Below, one piece after another: positions 17,890 to 25,917 of a stretch of DNA of 64,000 nt. A program made the position numbers and the translations under genes. This DNA comes from Octadecabacter sp. SW4 (GTDB lineage Bacteria > Pseudomonadota > Alphaproteobacteria > Rhodobacterales > Rhodobacteraceae), in NCBI RefSeq assembly GCF_008065155.1, contig NZ_CP042820.1:1-64000 (forward strand). The letters are read 5' to 3'. Below the pieces are notes generated by a model that had not been told where the DNA came from, searched no databases, and saw only the letters and a list, made by a program, of their open reading frames with translations. The stretch's first letter is position 1; each line of letters starts with the position of its first letter.

Positions 17890-19424
17890 GAGACCGTTCA
17901 ATTGTCTGGGGTGCAATTTCTGACCGGCCGTGGAAAGCTTCCATTTTTTACTCAAGGCGGAGGGAATCATGCATTGGCGCATCACGGTAGAAGCGGTCGA
18001 TCTGACCGGTGAGGAGTATCGGCAGGAGTTCCTGTTTGAGAAGGATCTTGATGGCTTGACTGACGGTCGCATCGGCTGTTCGATCGAGGACGGCAAAGAG
18101 ATCATGCGTGAAATCCAGAAGGCTGTCGTGCAGCGCGAGCTTGATCTCTGGGTACGCTACCGGCGCATCTGTCAGTGCTGTGGTGGTCAGCTGCCAATCA
18201 AAGACTACCGGACACGGAAGATACTGACGGTTTTTGGCGCAGTTCCGTTGACCTCTCCTCGCCTGATGATCTGCCAAAGATGCACCCCATGGGCCTGTTT
18301 CACGTTCTCTCCAGCCGCGGATCTTTGTCCTGATCGCGCCACGCCCGAACTGATGGAGCTGTCGGCGAGGCTTGGTGCCAAGCTGCCCTACCGCGAGGCA
18401 TCGGACATACTGTCGACATTCCTCCCCGATCAAATGTCGCGCAAGTTTACCACCCTTCGCCATCGCACGCTTTCGGTTGGAAAGCGCATCGAAGACGCTG
18501 AACGCAGTCGGCGCTGGAACGAATTCTTGGCTAAAGAAGACCGCACCCAACTGGAGTTGCAGATGGAGGACGATCCCGCGCGCGAATTCATCTTCACCGT
18601 CGACACCGCGCATATCCCCTTGGTGAAGAATTGGGGCGGGCGCACATTTGAGGCGGTTGTCGGTCATTGCGGACGTGGCGGTCGAGGCGACAGCCCTGGA
18701 CCGCTCTTTGTGTTCGAGGGGACACAGTTGGCTGAGTTGGATGCGACCGCCTCACTGGCTTTGAACGACCAGGGATATATTGGTCGAGGGGAGATTACTG
18801 TGATCTCGGACGGCGAAGAATGCCTCAAGCGCCTGACTGGCATGTTGCCGCAGCCGGCCACTCACATTCTCGACTGGTTTCATATTTCAATGAAACTTCA
18901 GCCGCTGGCCCAGATAGCACTGACTGTACCCGAGGGCTATGGTCTGTTCGAGCAAGACATCGACCGTATCAAATGGAGACTTTGGAACGGCCAACCAAAG
19001 CGTGCTCTGGATCTGATAGCTCTCGTCAGAAAGGCGCTTTCCTCAGAGACAGGTCACTGTTTCTGGGCCCAACGCGCAGACAAGCTCCTGGAGAAACTTA
19101 GCACCTATATTAGCCGAAACAGTCAATCAGTTATCAACTACGCTGAACGCCATCGCGCAGGACGACGCATTGCAACATCACCGGCAGAAGCAAGCGTGAA
19201 CGCGCTCGTAGCCAAACGGTTCGTCAAGAAACAGCAGATGCGATGGTCACGAACCGGCGCACATTATCTGCTGAAAGTGCGCGCTGCAATGCTGAACGGT
19301 GATCTCCCGGATCGAACCCGATACGTCCCGCCTGAAACCGAAGGATCGCCCTATGTGGCAAGCCTGCTGAACCCAAAACCGCCACTCCTTAAAGCGGCAT
19401 GACCCCAACATTTTGAACGGTCCC
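17890..19424 (+). mobile_element. ISKra4-type insertion sequence
   Basis: A roughly 1535-bp element. The left end reads GAGACCGTTCAATTG and the right end, inverted, GGGACCGTTCAAAATG; both continue into a GGGGT block, giving imperfect inverted repeats. It holds one transposase gene. The right end abuts the tail of a plasmid repA gene at 19425. The left flank (17739-17889) carries no repA sequence, so the insertion was accompanied by loss or rearrangement on one side. No target duplication is evident. Confidence 0.78.
17969..19402 (+). CDS. ISKra4-type transposase
   Basis: A 477-residue transposase of the ISKra4 type. It opens MHWRITVEAVDLTGEEY, has a zinc-ribbon-like stretch (CQCCGGQLP then CQRCTPW) around residues 65-115, and a DDE-like core with TVDTAHIPL, ITVISDGEECL and HILDWFHISMK. 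A C-terminal Glu in SPAEASVN is a plausible third catalytic residue. The start follows GGAGGG by 4 bases. The gene is uninterrupted. Confidence 0.85.
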   Translation: MHWRITVEAVDLTGEEYRQEFLFEKDLDGLTDGRIGCSIEDGKEIMREIQKAVVQRELDLWVRYRRICQCCGGQLPIKDYRTRKILTVFGAVPLTSPRLMICQRCTPWACFTFSPAADLCPDRATPELMELSARLGAKLPYREASDILSTFLPDQMSRKFTTLRHRTLSVGKRIEDAERSRRWNEFLAKEDRTQLELQMEDDPAREFIFTVDTAHIPLVKNWGGRTFEAVVGHCGRGGRGDSPGPLFVFEGTQLAELDATASLALNDQGYIGRGEITVISDGEECLKRLTGMLPQPATHILDWFHISMKLQPLAQIALTVPEGYGLFEQDIDRIKWRLWNGQPKRALDLIALVRKALSSETGHCFWAQRADKLLEKLSTYISRNSQSVINYAERHRAGRRIATSPAEASVNALVAKRFVKKQQMRWSRTGAHYLLKVRAAMLNGDLPDRTRYVPPETEGSPYVASLLNPKPPLLKAA

Positions 19425-19646
19425 AAGCCCCAACAGGATCGGCTGACCGGCGGCTACATTCTGCCTCTATCACCGGATACACTCGAACGGGCGCGGGAGC
19501 TTGCGCCGACATGGGACATCAATGTCCTTGTCGGGGAATGGCGAACCTACGCTGCAAGACAGAAAGAGCCTCCGAAGAACCCGGATGCCGCGTTTCTTGG
19601 GTTCTGCAAGAGTTGGTATAAAAAGAGAGGCCGTAATGGCTGGTAG
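19425..19646 (+). pseudogene. plasmid replication initiator RepA, C-terminal remnant
   Basis: About 73 codons in frame to the stop at 19646: LSPDTLERARELAPTWDINV, then PPKNPDAAFLGFCKSWYKKR. This is the C-terminal signature of a RepA-type initiator found on alphaproteobacterial plasmids and is unrelated to RepC at 44.3 kb. The gene is cut at its 5' side by the right end of the ISKra4 element. This replicon can no longer initiate by itself, and replication of the present molecule most likely relies on repABC. Confidence 0.7.
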
Positions 19647-19684
19647 AGTAATTACTCAAAAGATCATTTACTCAAATACTCAAC
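19646..19684. repeat. ACTCA/TGAGT repeat cluster (par-proximal)
   Basis: Contains the perfect palindrome GAGTAATTACTC at 19646-19657 and two further TACTCAAA-type copies to 19684. The last copies lie in the final codons of the ribbon-helix-helix gene. The same pentamer recurs upstream of parA at 20533-20564, so the two clusters bracket the par operon and may be its centromere or operator sites. Confidence 0.45.
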
Positions 19685-19873
19685 CCATAGATCGCGGGTG
19701 ATGCTGGATATAGTCCGGCCTTCTTCCGCTGCCCGCCCCTTGATGCGGCGATAGAGCGAGTCCTCGATCTCCGCGTTCAGACGACGCTTCTTCTCGTTCG
19801 TTTCGGTCACGTCGCTCAGTAGCTTCGACTTGATCTCGTCGCGCTGGCTCGGTCGTTTGCTCGAAAGTGCCAT
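19664..19873 (-). CDS. ribbon-helix-helix plasmid partition protein
   Basis: A 69-residue protein, MALSSKRPSQRDEIK then RRLNAEIEDSLYRRIKGRAA and TISSITRDLWVEYL. The C-terminal half fits a ribbon-helix-helix DNA-binding fold (strand RLNAEIE, then two helices). The ATG overlaps the parA stop in TGATG, with GGAGGG 6 bases upstream. Position and fold suggest the centromere-binding partner of ParA, comparable to ParG or Omega in other plasmids, acting at the ACTCA/TGAGT repeats on either side. Confidence 0.75.
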   Translation of the reverse strand: MALSSKRPSQRDEIKSKLLSDVTETNEKKRRLNAEIEDSLYRRIKGRAAEEGRTISSITRDLWVEYLSK

Positions 19874-20523
19874 CACGCACCCTCCCCGTCTATGAAGGCG
19901 AGAATTTCGTCTGTCAGGGCGTTTACCTCCGCCAAGGCATCGGCGTTCTTGCTGTCAAATACCGTGCCTCCTTCGCTCGCGGTCTGGGGATAGACCTGCC
20001 GCTGCGTGATATGTGTGGTGAACACACCCAGCCCCTGTTCCGCGAGTGCCGTGACGATCTCGTCGCCAAGACGTGTTCCGGCGATTGCACGGCTGATGAT
20101 GAAGCGCGCCGCAGGCTTGCCGTCCGTCACTTCCTGACGGGCCTTGATGAACTCCACCAGGTCCGATGCGGCCCACAGGTCGTAGGGGCTGGGTGTCACC
20201 GGGATAAACACGAAATCGGTGATCTTGATGCTCGCGGCGATCATGTCCTCCAGCTTGGCCGCGCCATCCACCATGACAAAATCGTAGGCGGCGGCGACAT
20301 TCGGCAGACTTTTGACGTTGTTTGCCCGGTCCAGCGCGACAAGGGGCAGGGGGTTCTCTTCGTTGGCCGCGTGCCAGTCTCGGGCGCTGCCCTGCGGATC
20401 GGAATCGACTATCAGAACCTTGTGGCCGCGCTCGTGCAGCGAACGGGCAAGGTTCGTGGTGATAGTCGTTTTACCGCTGCCACCCTTGGGATTCAGTATC
20501 GAGATAATCGGCAAGTCAGCCAC
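19873..20523 (-). CDS. parA: ParA-family partition ATPase
   Basis: A 216-residue ParA of the short (type Ib) class, lacking the N-terminal DNA-binding extension. The deviant Walker A is NPKGGSGKTT (residues 11-20), followed by DSDPQGSARDW, the Walker A' block. It drives plasmid segregation together with a small DNA-binding partner, here the ribbon-helix-helix protein overlapping its stop. The promoter region upstream carries TGAGT palindromes. It belongs to the replicon whose RepA is truncated, a different system from the repABC one. Confidence 0.92.
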   Translation of the reverse strand: MADLPIISILNPKGGSGKTTITTNLARSLHERGHKVLIVDSDPQGSARDWHAANEENPLPLVALDRANNVKSLPNVAAAYDFVMVDGAAKLEDMIAASIKITDFVFIPVTPSPYDLWAASDLVEFIKARQEVTDGKPAARFIISRAIAGTRLGDEIVTALAEQGLGVFTTHITQRQVYPQTASEGGTVFDSKNADALAEVNALTDEILAFIDGEGA

Positions 20524-20532
20524 CTTGTGTAA

Positions 20533-20564
20533 ATGAGTTTTTACTCAAATGAGTATATACTCAT
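20533..20564. repeat. TGAGT palindromes upstream of parA
   Basis: Two adjacent dyads: TGAGT-TTTT-ACTCA at 20534-20547 and the perfect 16-bp palindrome ATGAGTATATACTCAT at 20549-20564. They are 10-40 bases upstream of the parA start, where an autoregulatory operator and centromere would be expected. Confidence 0.55.
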
Positions 20565-20640
20565 CCTATCACGACACAGTGGTGTAATCTATAGAGGCTT
20601 GGCGTCCAGCAAAACAAATCTGACCGCGCCAGTGCTTGGC

Positions 20641-20949
20641 TTACTGAACCGCCGACTTACGCAGCACATCGTTGATCCGGCTTTGCCAGCCTGGACCTGT
20701 CGCTTTGAACTTTGCGACCACATCCTGATCCAGCCGGATCGACACCGGCACTTTGGGATTCTTGGACCGTGGACGTCCGCCGACATTTTTGCGCATGTTC
20801 TCGGCTAGGGCCGGGAAAGCCTCCGTGAATGGCTTTGCCTTGGCGATTTGGTCGTCTGTCACCTCAGCTGCGTCAGGATCGCTGGCAATCATCTTCTGAA
20901 TGCGGGCTTCCTCCGCGTCAGAGATAGGTGTGTGCTTCTTGGCATTCAT
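20641..20949 (-). CDS. brnA: BrnA-family antitoxin
   Basis: A 102-residue antitoxin. The C-terminal block VPVSIRLDQDVVAKFKATG-PGWQSRINDVLR is the ribbon-helix-helix DNA-binding domain typical of BrnA; the N-terminal half is acidic and probably wraps the toxin. It normally neutralises BrnT and represses the operon. The ATG overlaps the brnT stop in ATGA, the usual toxin-first order of this family. Confidence 0.9.
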   Translation of the reverse strand: MNAKKHTPISDAEEARIQKMIASDPDAAEVTDDQIAKAKPFTEAFPALAENMRKNVGGRPRSKNPKVPVSIRLDQDVVAKFKATGPGWQSRINDVLRKSAVQ

Positions 20950-21194
20950 AGCAGGCTCCTTTCCTTGCGGCTTGCAGGGCGCATGGAGATAACCGACACG
21001 CCTTCCGTTCCCAGAACAGCAAAGACCACGGCGATGGTGCCATCGTTCATGCGCCCTATAGCCATGTAACGGTTTTCCTTTGCAGGGACCGTCACGGCGT
21101 CGAGGAAAAACCATTCATCAAGGTCAGCAAAATCCAACCCATGCCGTGCAAGGTTGGCCTGCCGTTTCGGCTCATCCCAGACAATCATTATCAT
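20946..21194 (-). CDS. brnT: BrnT-family ribonuclease toxin
   Basis: About 82 residues: WDEPKRQANLARHGLDFADL at the N-terminus is the BrnT signature, followed by YMAIGRMNDGTIAVVFAVLG and the C-terminal SMRPASRKER block. Members are RelE-fold ribonucleases that stop translation. Translation could start at 21194 or two codons later at 21188; neither has a ribosome binding site and both lie very close to the predicted transcription start, which suggests leaderless translation. Together with brnA it is a plasmid-addiction module next to the par operon. Confidence 0.9.
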   Translation of the reverse strand: MIMIVWDEPKRQANLARHGLDFADLDEWFFLDAVTVPAKENRYMAIGRMNDGTIAVVFAVLGTEGVSVISMRPASRKERSLL

Positions 21195-21196
21195 AG

Positions 21197-21230
21197 TTTT
21201 TGTATATACGAAAACCAAACGAAACGTCAA
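21197..21230 (-). promoter_or_regulatory. brnTA promoter with overlapping dyad
   Basis: On the minus strand TTGACG (21225-21230) and TATACA (21201-21206) are 18 bp apart. The -10 region sits in a near-palindrome (21197-21214) centred on GTATATAC, a natural place for BrnA to repress. The start codon lies only about 7-13 bases downstream of the -10 element. Confidence 0.5.
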
Positions 21231-21250
21231 GGCACTGCTTCGGCAACCGC

Positions 21251-21790
21251 TCAAGCCCGCCGCACCGTCCGTTCACTGACCTTAAACAGCCGCGCGATTT
21301 CAGGAACAGCGCGGTGGTCCTGGTCCCTCATACGCCGCACTTCGACTTTTTGGGCGGCTGACAGGGCAGGGGGTCTGCCACCGATCCGTCCGCGCTTGCG
21401 AGCTGACGCCAAACCCTCTTTCGTCCGCTCGGAAATCCGTTCTCGCTCGAACTGCGCGATGGATGCAAAGACGTGGAACACAAGACGGCCGGCCGGTGTC
21501 GTCGTGTCGATGTCCTCGGCCAGGGACCGGAAGCCGACACCGCGCTCGCCGATGGTCTCCACGATCTCCAGAAGGTCTTTGAGGGACCGAGCCAGGCGGT
21601 CATATTTGGTGACGGTCACAACATCGCCGTCGCGGAGTTGGTCCAGCATCCTGTCCAGCTCTGGCCGCTGGCGCTTCGATCCGCTGATCTTGTCTGCGAA
21701 AAGTTTGCCAGCTCCGGCTGCTGTCAGCGCATCGGTCTGGGTATCAAGGTTTTGGTCGTCCGTGCTGACGCGGGCATATCCGATAATCAT
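21251..21790 (-). CDS. serine recombinase (resolvase family)
   Basis: A 179-residue resolvase/invertase. MIIGYARVSTDDQNLDTQ carries the catalytic Ser near residue 9; the Arg-rich active site YDRLARSLKD is near residue 68, and the C-terminal helix-turn-helix is AVPEIARLFKVSERTVRR. Such enzymes resolve multimers or cointegrates. An inverted-repeat site directly upstream (21799-21849) is the likely res site. It is probably part of the remnant par/BrnTA plasmid backbone. Confidence 0.92.
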   Translation of the reverse strand: MIIGYARVSTDDQNLDTQTDALTAAGAGKLFADKISGSKRQRPELDRMLDQLRDGDVVTVTKYDRLARSLKDLLEIVETIGERGVGFRSLAEDIDTTTPAGRLVFHVFASIAQFERERISERTKEGLASARKRGRIGGRPPALSAAQKVEVRRMRDQDHRAVPEIARLFKVSERTVRRA

Positions 21791-21798
21791 GGTTCACT

Positions 21799-21849
21799 GT
21801 GACAAAAACCTGCCAAAACTGCAAAGGTTTTGCCGGGGGATTTTGTCAC
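21799..21849. promoter_or_regulatory. probable resolvase res site
   Basis: GTGACAAAA (21799-21807) is mirrored by TTTTGTCAC (21841-21849), with further AAAAC/GTTTT symmetry between. It starts 9 bp upstream of the resolvase gene, the standard place for res, and would also cover the promoter. Confidence 0.6.
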
Positions 21850-22109
21850 GTCTAAGCGGTTGATCCTGCGTGGGGCAGGGCAGGGCGGCCAAAACGGCCG
21901 ATATTGGTGAAAAACTCGACACACTACATGTTGTGTTTGATGGCACACTGCACAACGCGGGATGGTTGACCGTGCTAACTACTCGGATATACTCCCGTAA
22001 CTTGTCCCGAGTGCCTTTATGACGTATCGATCTCAATGATCGAGGTGCCGTTGGTGCCGCCTTGCGCCGTCTTCGGAATCCGGTGTCTTTATTCTGAAAG
22101 GAGTTCCCG

Positions 22110-23069
22110 ATGCGCAATACTTGGATTTGGACCGCGCTCGTACTTCTCGTGATCGCCGGGGGCTCCTACGGCATTTATGCCTTTCTCCGACCCGCACCGC
22201 TTCCCGAGCAGGTTCTTTACGCAAATGGCGTCGTGGAGGGCACGGAAATCCGGGTTTCCGCCGAAGTGGCCGGCCGCGTCGTGGAAAACAATCTCGTCGA
22301 AGGCGCGTTGGTTGCCGAGGGCGACTTGCTGGTGAGGCTCGACGACACCGATGCCAGGCTGAACAAAGCCCGCGCGGAAGCGGAGATTGAAGCGCTTGCG
22401 GCGGAACTCAGGCGCGCGGAAAGCGAACTGGAAGTAGCCCAGCATCATCTCGGAACAGCCGAGATCGAGCTGGACCGGGTGCGGAAACTCGAGGAACGCG
22501 GTACGGTCCCGGCCCAGACGTTGGACATCGCCCAGAATGCGTTTCACGCCGCGCAAGGTAATGTGACAGCGCTTGAGGCTGGAACAACCGCGATGGGCAA
22601 GCGCATCATCGCCGTGCGGCGCGAGATCGACCTTCTCGACAATCAGATGTCCAAGACCCGCATCACCGCGCCGCTGACCGCCACCGTGCTGATCCGGGCG
22701 GTCGAACCGGGCGAATTCGTTCAACCGGGACAGCCCTTGGTCACGATGCTCGATCTTACCAGCGCGGAGGTCCGTGTGTTCATTCCCGAAAGCCGGATCG
22801 GACAGGTGGAGCTCGGCGCGCCCGCGCGCCTGCGCGTGGATGCCTTCCCCGACCGGCTGTTCGAGGCACGGGTCGCGAGGGTCGATCAGACCGCGCAATT
22901 CACGCCGCGTGACATCCACATGCCGGACGAAAGGGTGCGTCTGGTCTTCGGCGTGGTGCTCGTGATCGACAATCCCGACGGCGTGCTGAAACCGGGGATG
23001 CCGGCCGATGTCTGGATCCTGTGGCAACCCGATGCCGGATGGCCCGACCGGCTGTTCGTGCCGACATAG
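22110..23069 (+). CDS. HlyD-family secretion/efflux adaptor (YbhG-like)
   Basis: A 319-residue membrane-fusion protein with an N-terminal transmembrane anchor (about residues 5-26), the lipoyl half-motif GTEIRVSAEVAGRVVENNLVEG (split here as GTEIRVSAEVAG and RVVENNLVEG), a long alpha hairpin (about residues 85-185) and the second lipoyl half ITAPLTATVLIRAVEPGE. AAAGGAG precedes the ATG. It heads an operon with a double ABC ATPase and two ABC-2 permeases, the ybhGFSR arrangement, so it probably joins that exporter to the outer membrane. The substrate is unknown; multidrug export is the usual suggestion. Confidence 0.9.
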   Translation: MRNTWIWTALVLLVIAGGSYGIYAFLRPAPLPEQVLYANGVVEGTEIRVSAEVAGRVVENNLVEGALVAEGDLLVRLDDTDARLNKARAEAEIEALAAELRRAESELEVAQHHLGTAEIELDRVRKLEERGTVPAQTLDIAQNAFHAAQGNVTALEAGTTAMGKRIIAVRREIDLLDNQMSKTRITAPLTATVLIRAVEPGEFVQPGQPLVTMLDLTSAEVRVFIPESRIGQVELGAPARLRVDAFPDRLFEARVARVDQTAQFTPRDIHMPDERVRLVFGVVLVIDNPDGVLKPGMPADVWILWQPDAGWPDRLFVPT

Positions 23070-23082
23070 CAAAGGGTCCGCC

Positions 23083-24827
23083 ATGGCAACGAACGACATG
23101 GTCATTGAAGCAGAGGGGCTCGGGCGCCGGTATCGGTCAGTCCTGGCGTTGAGCGACATCGACATCGAGATCGGTGTTGGCGAGATCGTCGGCCTGGTCG
23201 GGCCGGACGGTGCCGGAAAGACGACGCTCCTGCAACTTTTCGCGGCGATCCTCGATCCCAGCGAAGGTCGGTGCCAGGTCTTGGGTCACGACACGGTGAA
23301 CGAGGCTGCGCAGATCACGTCGAAGATCGGCTACATGGCCCAGGGTTTCACACTCTACGACCGGCTGACCGTGGCCGAGAACCTGTCCTTCGCCGCCAAG
23401 ATCCGCGGTGTGCCGGGCGGGGACTACATGGCCCGACGCCGCCGACTGCTCGACATGACTGGGCTGACGCCCTTTCTCGACCGGCGCGAGGGGGCGCTGT
23501 CGGGGGGGATGCGCAAGAAGCTCGCACTCTGCGCCAACCTGATCCACGAGCCGCCGCTACTGCTTCTCGACGAGCCCGGGCTCGGGGTCGATCCGCTCTC
23601 GCGCCGGGAGCTTTGGCAAATCCTCGACGACTTCCGCAGCGAGGGAGCGACGATCGTGCTTTCGACATCCTACATGGACGAGGCCGACCGCTGCGACCGC
23701 GTGGCGTTTCTGGACCGCGGCCGGCTGATGGCGCTCGGGCGACCCGACGAACTGCGCGCGCAGGCGAAGGGGCTGGTCCATTCCATCGTCTCGGACCGGC
23801 CAGCGGAAGCCGAGGCGGCACTGCACGGAATGGCCGGGGTCTTGGGCATCCAGTGGCGCGCCGACAGCGTGCGTTTCGTGATGAAGCCGGGCGCAGATAT
23901 TTCGCAGGATGAGAAGGCGCGTATGGACGCCCTTGGACAGCTCGCATTGGCGGAGCCGGGGATGGAGGACGTGTTCACGATCCTGCGCGGGGATGAGTCC
24001 GTACCGGGAGAAGCCGAGACCGCTGTGGCGACCCGGCCCGCCGCCCGTGCCGCAACAGGCAAGACCGGAGAGATCGCAACCAAGGGGCTGACCCGCCGCT
24101 TCGGCGATTTCGTCGCGGTGGGAGATGTCACCCTCACCATCGCACCGGGCGAGATTTTCGGTCTGCTCGGAGCGAACGGCGCGGGCAAGACGACGCTGAT
24201 CCGCATGCTTTGCGGGCTGTTACCGCCCTCGTCAGGCAGCGCGACGGTGGCGGGCGTGGAGGTCACGTCGGACCAAGGTCAACTGCGGCAGCGCATCGGC
24301 TACATGTCGCAACGGTTTTCGCTCTATCCCGATCTGACCGTTGGCGAAAACCTGTCATTCTTCGCCAGCGCATACGGACTGTCGCGGCGCGATGCGCGCG
24401 AGGCGATCGGCTGGGCGGTGGAGATGACCGGACTCGGTGGCCAGCATGGTGAGATGGTGGCACGTCTTTCCGGTGCGGTGCGCCAGCGCGTGGCGCTTGG
24501 CTGCAGCATCCTGCACCGCCCGGCGGCGCTGTTCCTCGATGAGCCGACCTCGGGCGTCGATCCGCTGGCGCGGTTCCGGTTCTGGCGCCTGATCCGGATC
24601 CTCGCCGAAGGGGAATGACGGTTCTCGTGACCACCCATAATCTGGAGGAAGCGGCCTATTGTCACCGTCTTGGCCTGATGGACATGGGTCGCATGATCGC
24701 CATCGGTGACCTGTCGGCACTGCGCGCGCATTTTCCCGGGCGGGAGTTGGCAACGGCGGAGGATGTCTTTCTGGCCTTCATGGAACGCGAGCGGGCCAGG
24801 CCGCAGTCGGAGAGAGCCGCCTCATGA
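23083..24827 (+). pseudogene. double-domain ABC transporter ATPase (YbhF-like), frameshifted
   Basis: Two fused nucleotide-binding domains. The first has Walker A GPDGAGKTT, signature LSGGMRKK and Walker B LLLLDEPGLG; the second has GANGAGKTT, the unusual signature LSGAVRQR and Walker B ALFLDEPTSG. After RILAEG the frame is lost: four G at 24610-24613 should be five to read on into GMTVLVTTHNLEEAAYC, which is intact in another frame to 24827. The H-loop lies in that last part, so the shorter product (stop at 24618) would be inactive in the second domain. The break is a single-base homopolymer loss, possibly a sequencing error. Confidence 0.85.
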
Positions 24828-25917
24828 AGCTGTCGCGGATCTTCGCCATCGTCGAGAATGAAACGAAGGAGATCGTCCGGGATCCAGTTACCGTCGCGGT
24901 GGCGTTGCTCATACCGCTGGTGATGTTGTTCCTGTTCGGGTACGCGATCTCGTTCGATGTGGACAACGTCGCGATGGGAGTGCTCGACCATGACCGGTCG
25001 GCGGAAAGCCGGGCGCTTGTCGATCGCTTTCTGGCCAGCGGGTATTTCGCCATGGCCGAGAGTTACCAAAGCGCAATCGAGGCCGAGACCGCGTTGCAGC
25101 GCGGTGCCGTCACGCTTGCGCTGATCATTCCGCCAGGTTTCGCGGACCAACTCGCGGGGGGGAACCCGCTCCGGTTCAGGCGCTGGTGGATGGGACATTC
25201 TCGGCAACCGCCAATCTGGTGGCGGCCTATGCCAACGCGATCATCACCGGTTTCGGTGTCCAGACGGCACCGCCGATCGAAGTGGCGGCGCGCGTCTGGT
25301 ACAATCCCGCGCTGCGTAGTGTGAACTTTGTTGTGCCCGGCCTGTTCGGCGTTATCCTCATGGCCTTCCCGCCGCTTCTGACCGCTCTCGCGATCACCCG
25401 CGAAAAGGAGACCGGTTCGATCCAGCAGATATTCGCCTCGCCGGTGACGCCGGTGGAGTTCCTGTCCGGCAAGCTGATCCCTTACGGGCTGATCGCGTTC
25501 CTGCAGATCGTCATGGTGATCGCGGTGGGTTTCCTCTGGTTCGCGGTTCCGCTGAAGGGCAGTCTCGGTCTGCTGTTCGGGGTCGGCATGATCTATGTCT
25601 TCACCACGGTCGGGATTGGCCTTCTCGTCTCGACGATCACCAGCAGTCTGCTTGTCGCCATGCTGCTGACACTGATCCTCTCGCTGATGCCGTCTTTCCT
25701 GTTTTCCGGCTTCCTGTTTCCGATCTTCACCATGCCCTACGTGCTGCAACTCTACACGCGGCTCTTCCCTGCGCAATATTTCGTGGATTTCTCGCGCGGT
25801 GTGGTTCTGAAAGGGGCGGGCCTGGCCGAGCTGTGGCCGTCGGTGCTGCTGCTGCTGACCTATACGCTGGTGATCTTTGCGCTCGCGGTCTGGCGTTTTA
25901 AAAAGAAGGTGGCGTGA
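24824..25917 (+). pseudogene. ABC-2 type permease (YbhS/YbhR-like), frameshifted
   Basis: An ABC-2 permease of about 364 residues: one N-terminal transmembrane helix (PVTVAVALLIPLVMLFLFGY), an extracytoplasmic domain, then five helices. The start overlaps the preceding gene in ATGA. The frame breaks at the G7 run 25156-25162; with eight G it reads LAGGEPAPVQALVDGT and continues to 25917. All family motifs (REKETGSIQQIFASPVTPVE) are present in the second part. This is the third single-base homopolymer loss in the window and may be artefactual. Confidence 0.85.

Noticed and set aside
22089..23165. Minus-strand open frame of 358 codons
   Set aside because: Antisense to the HlyD-family adaptor gene, which has full domain support.
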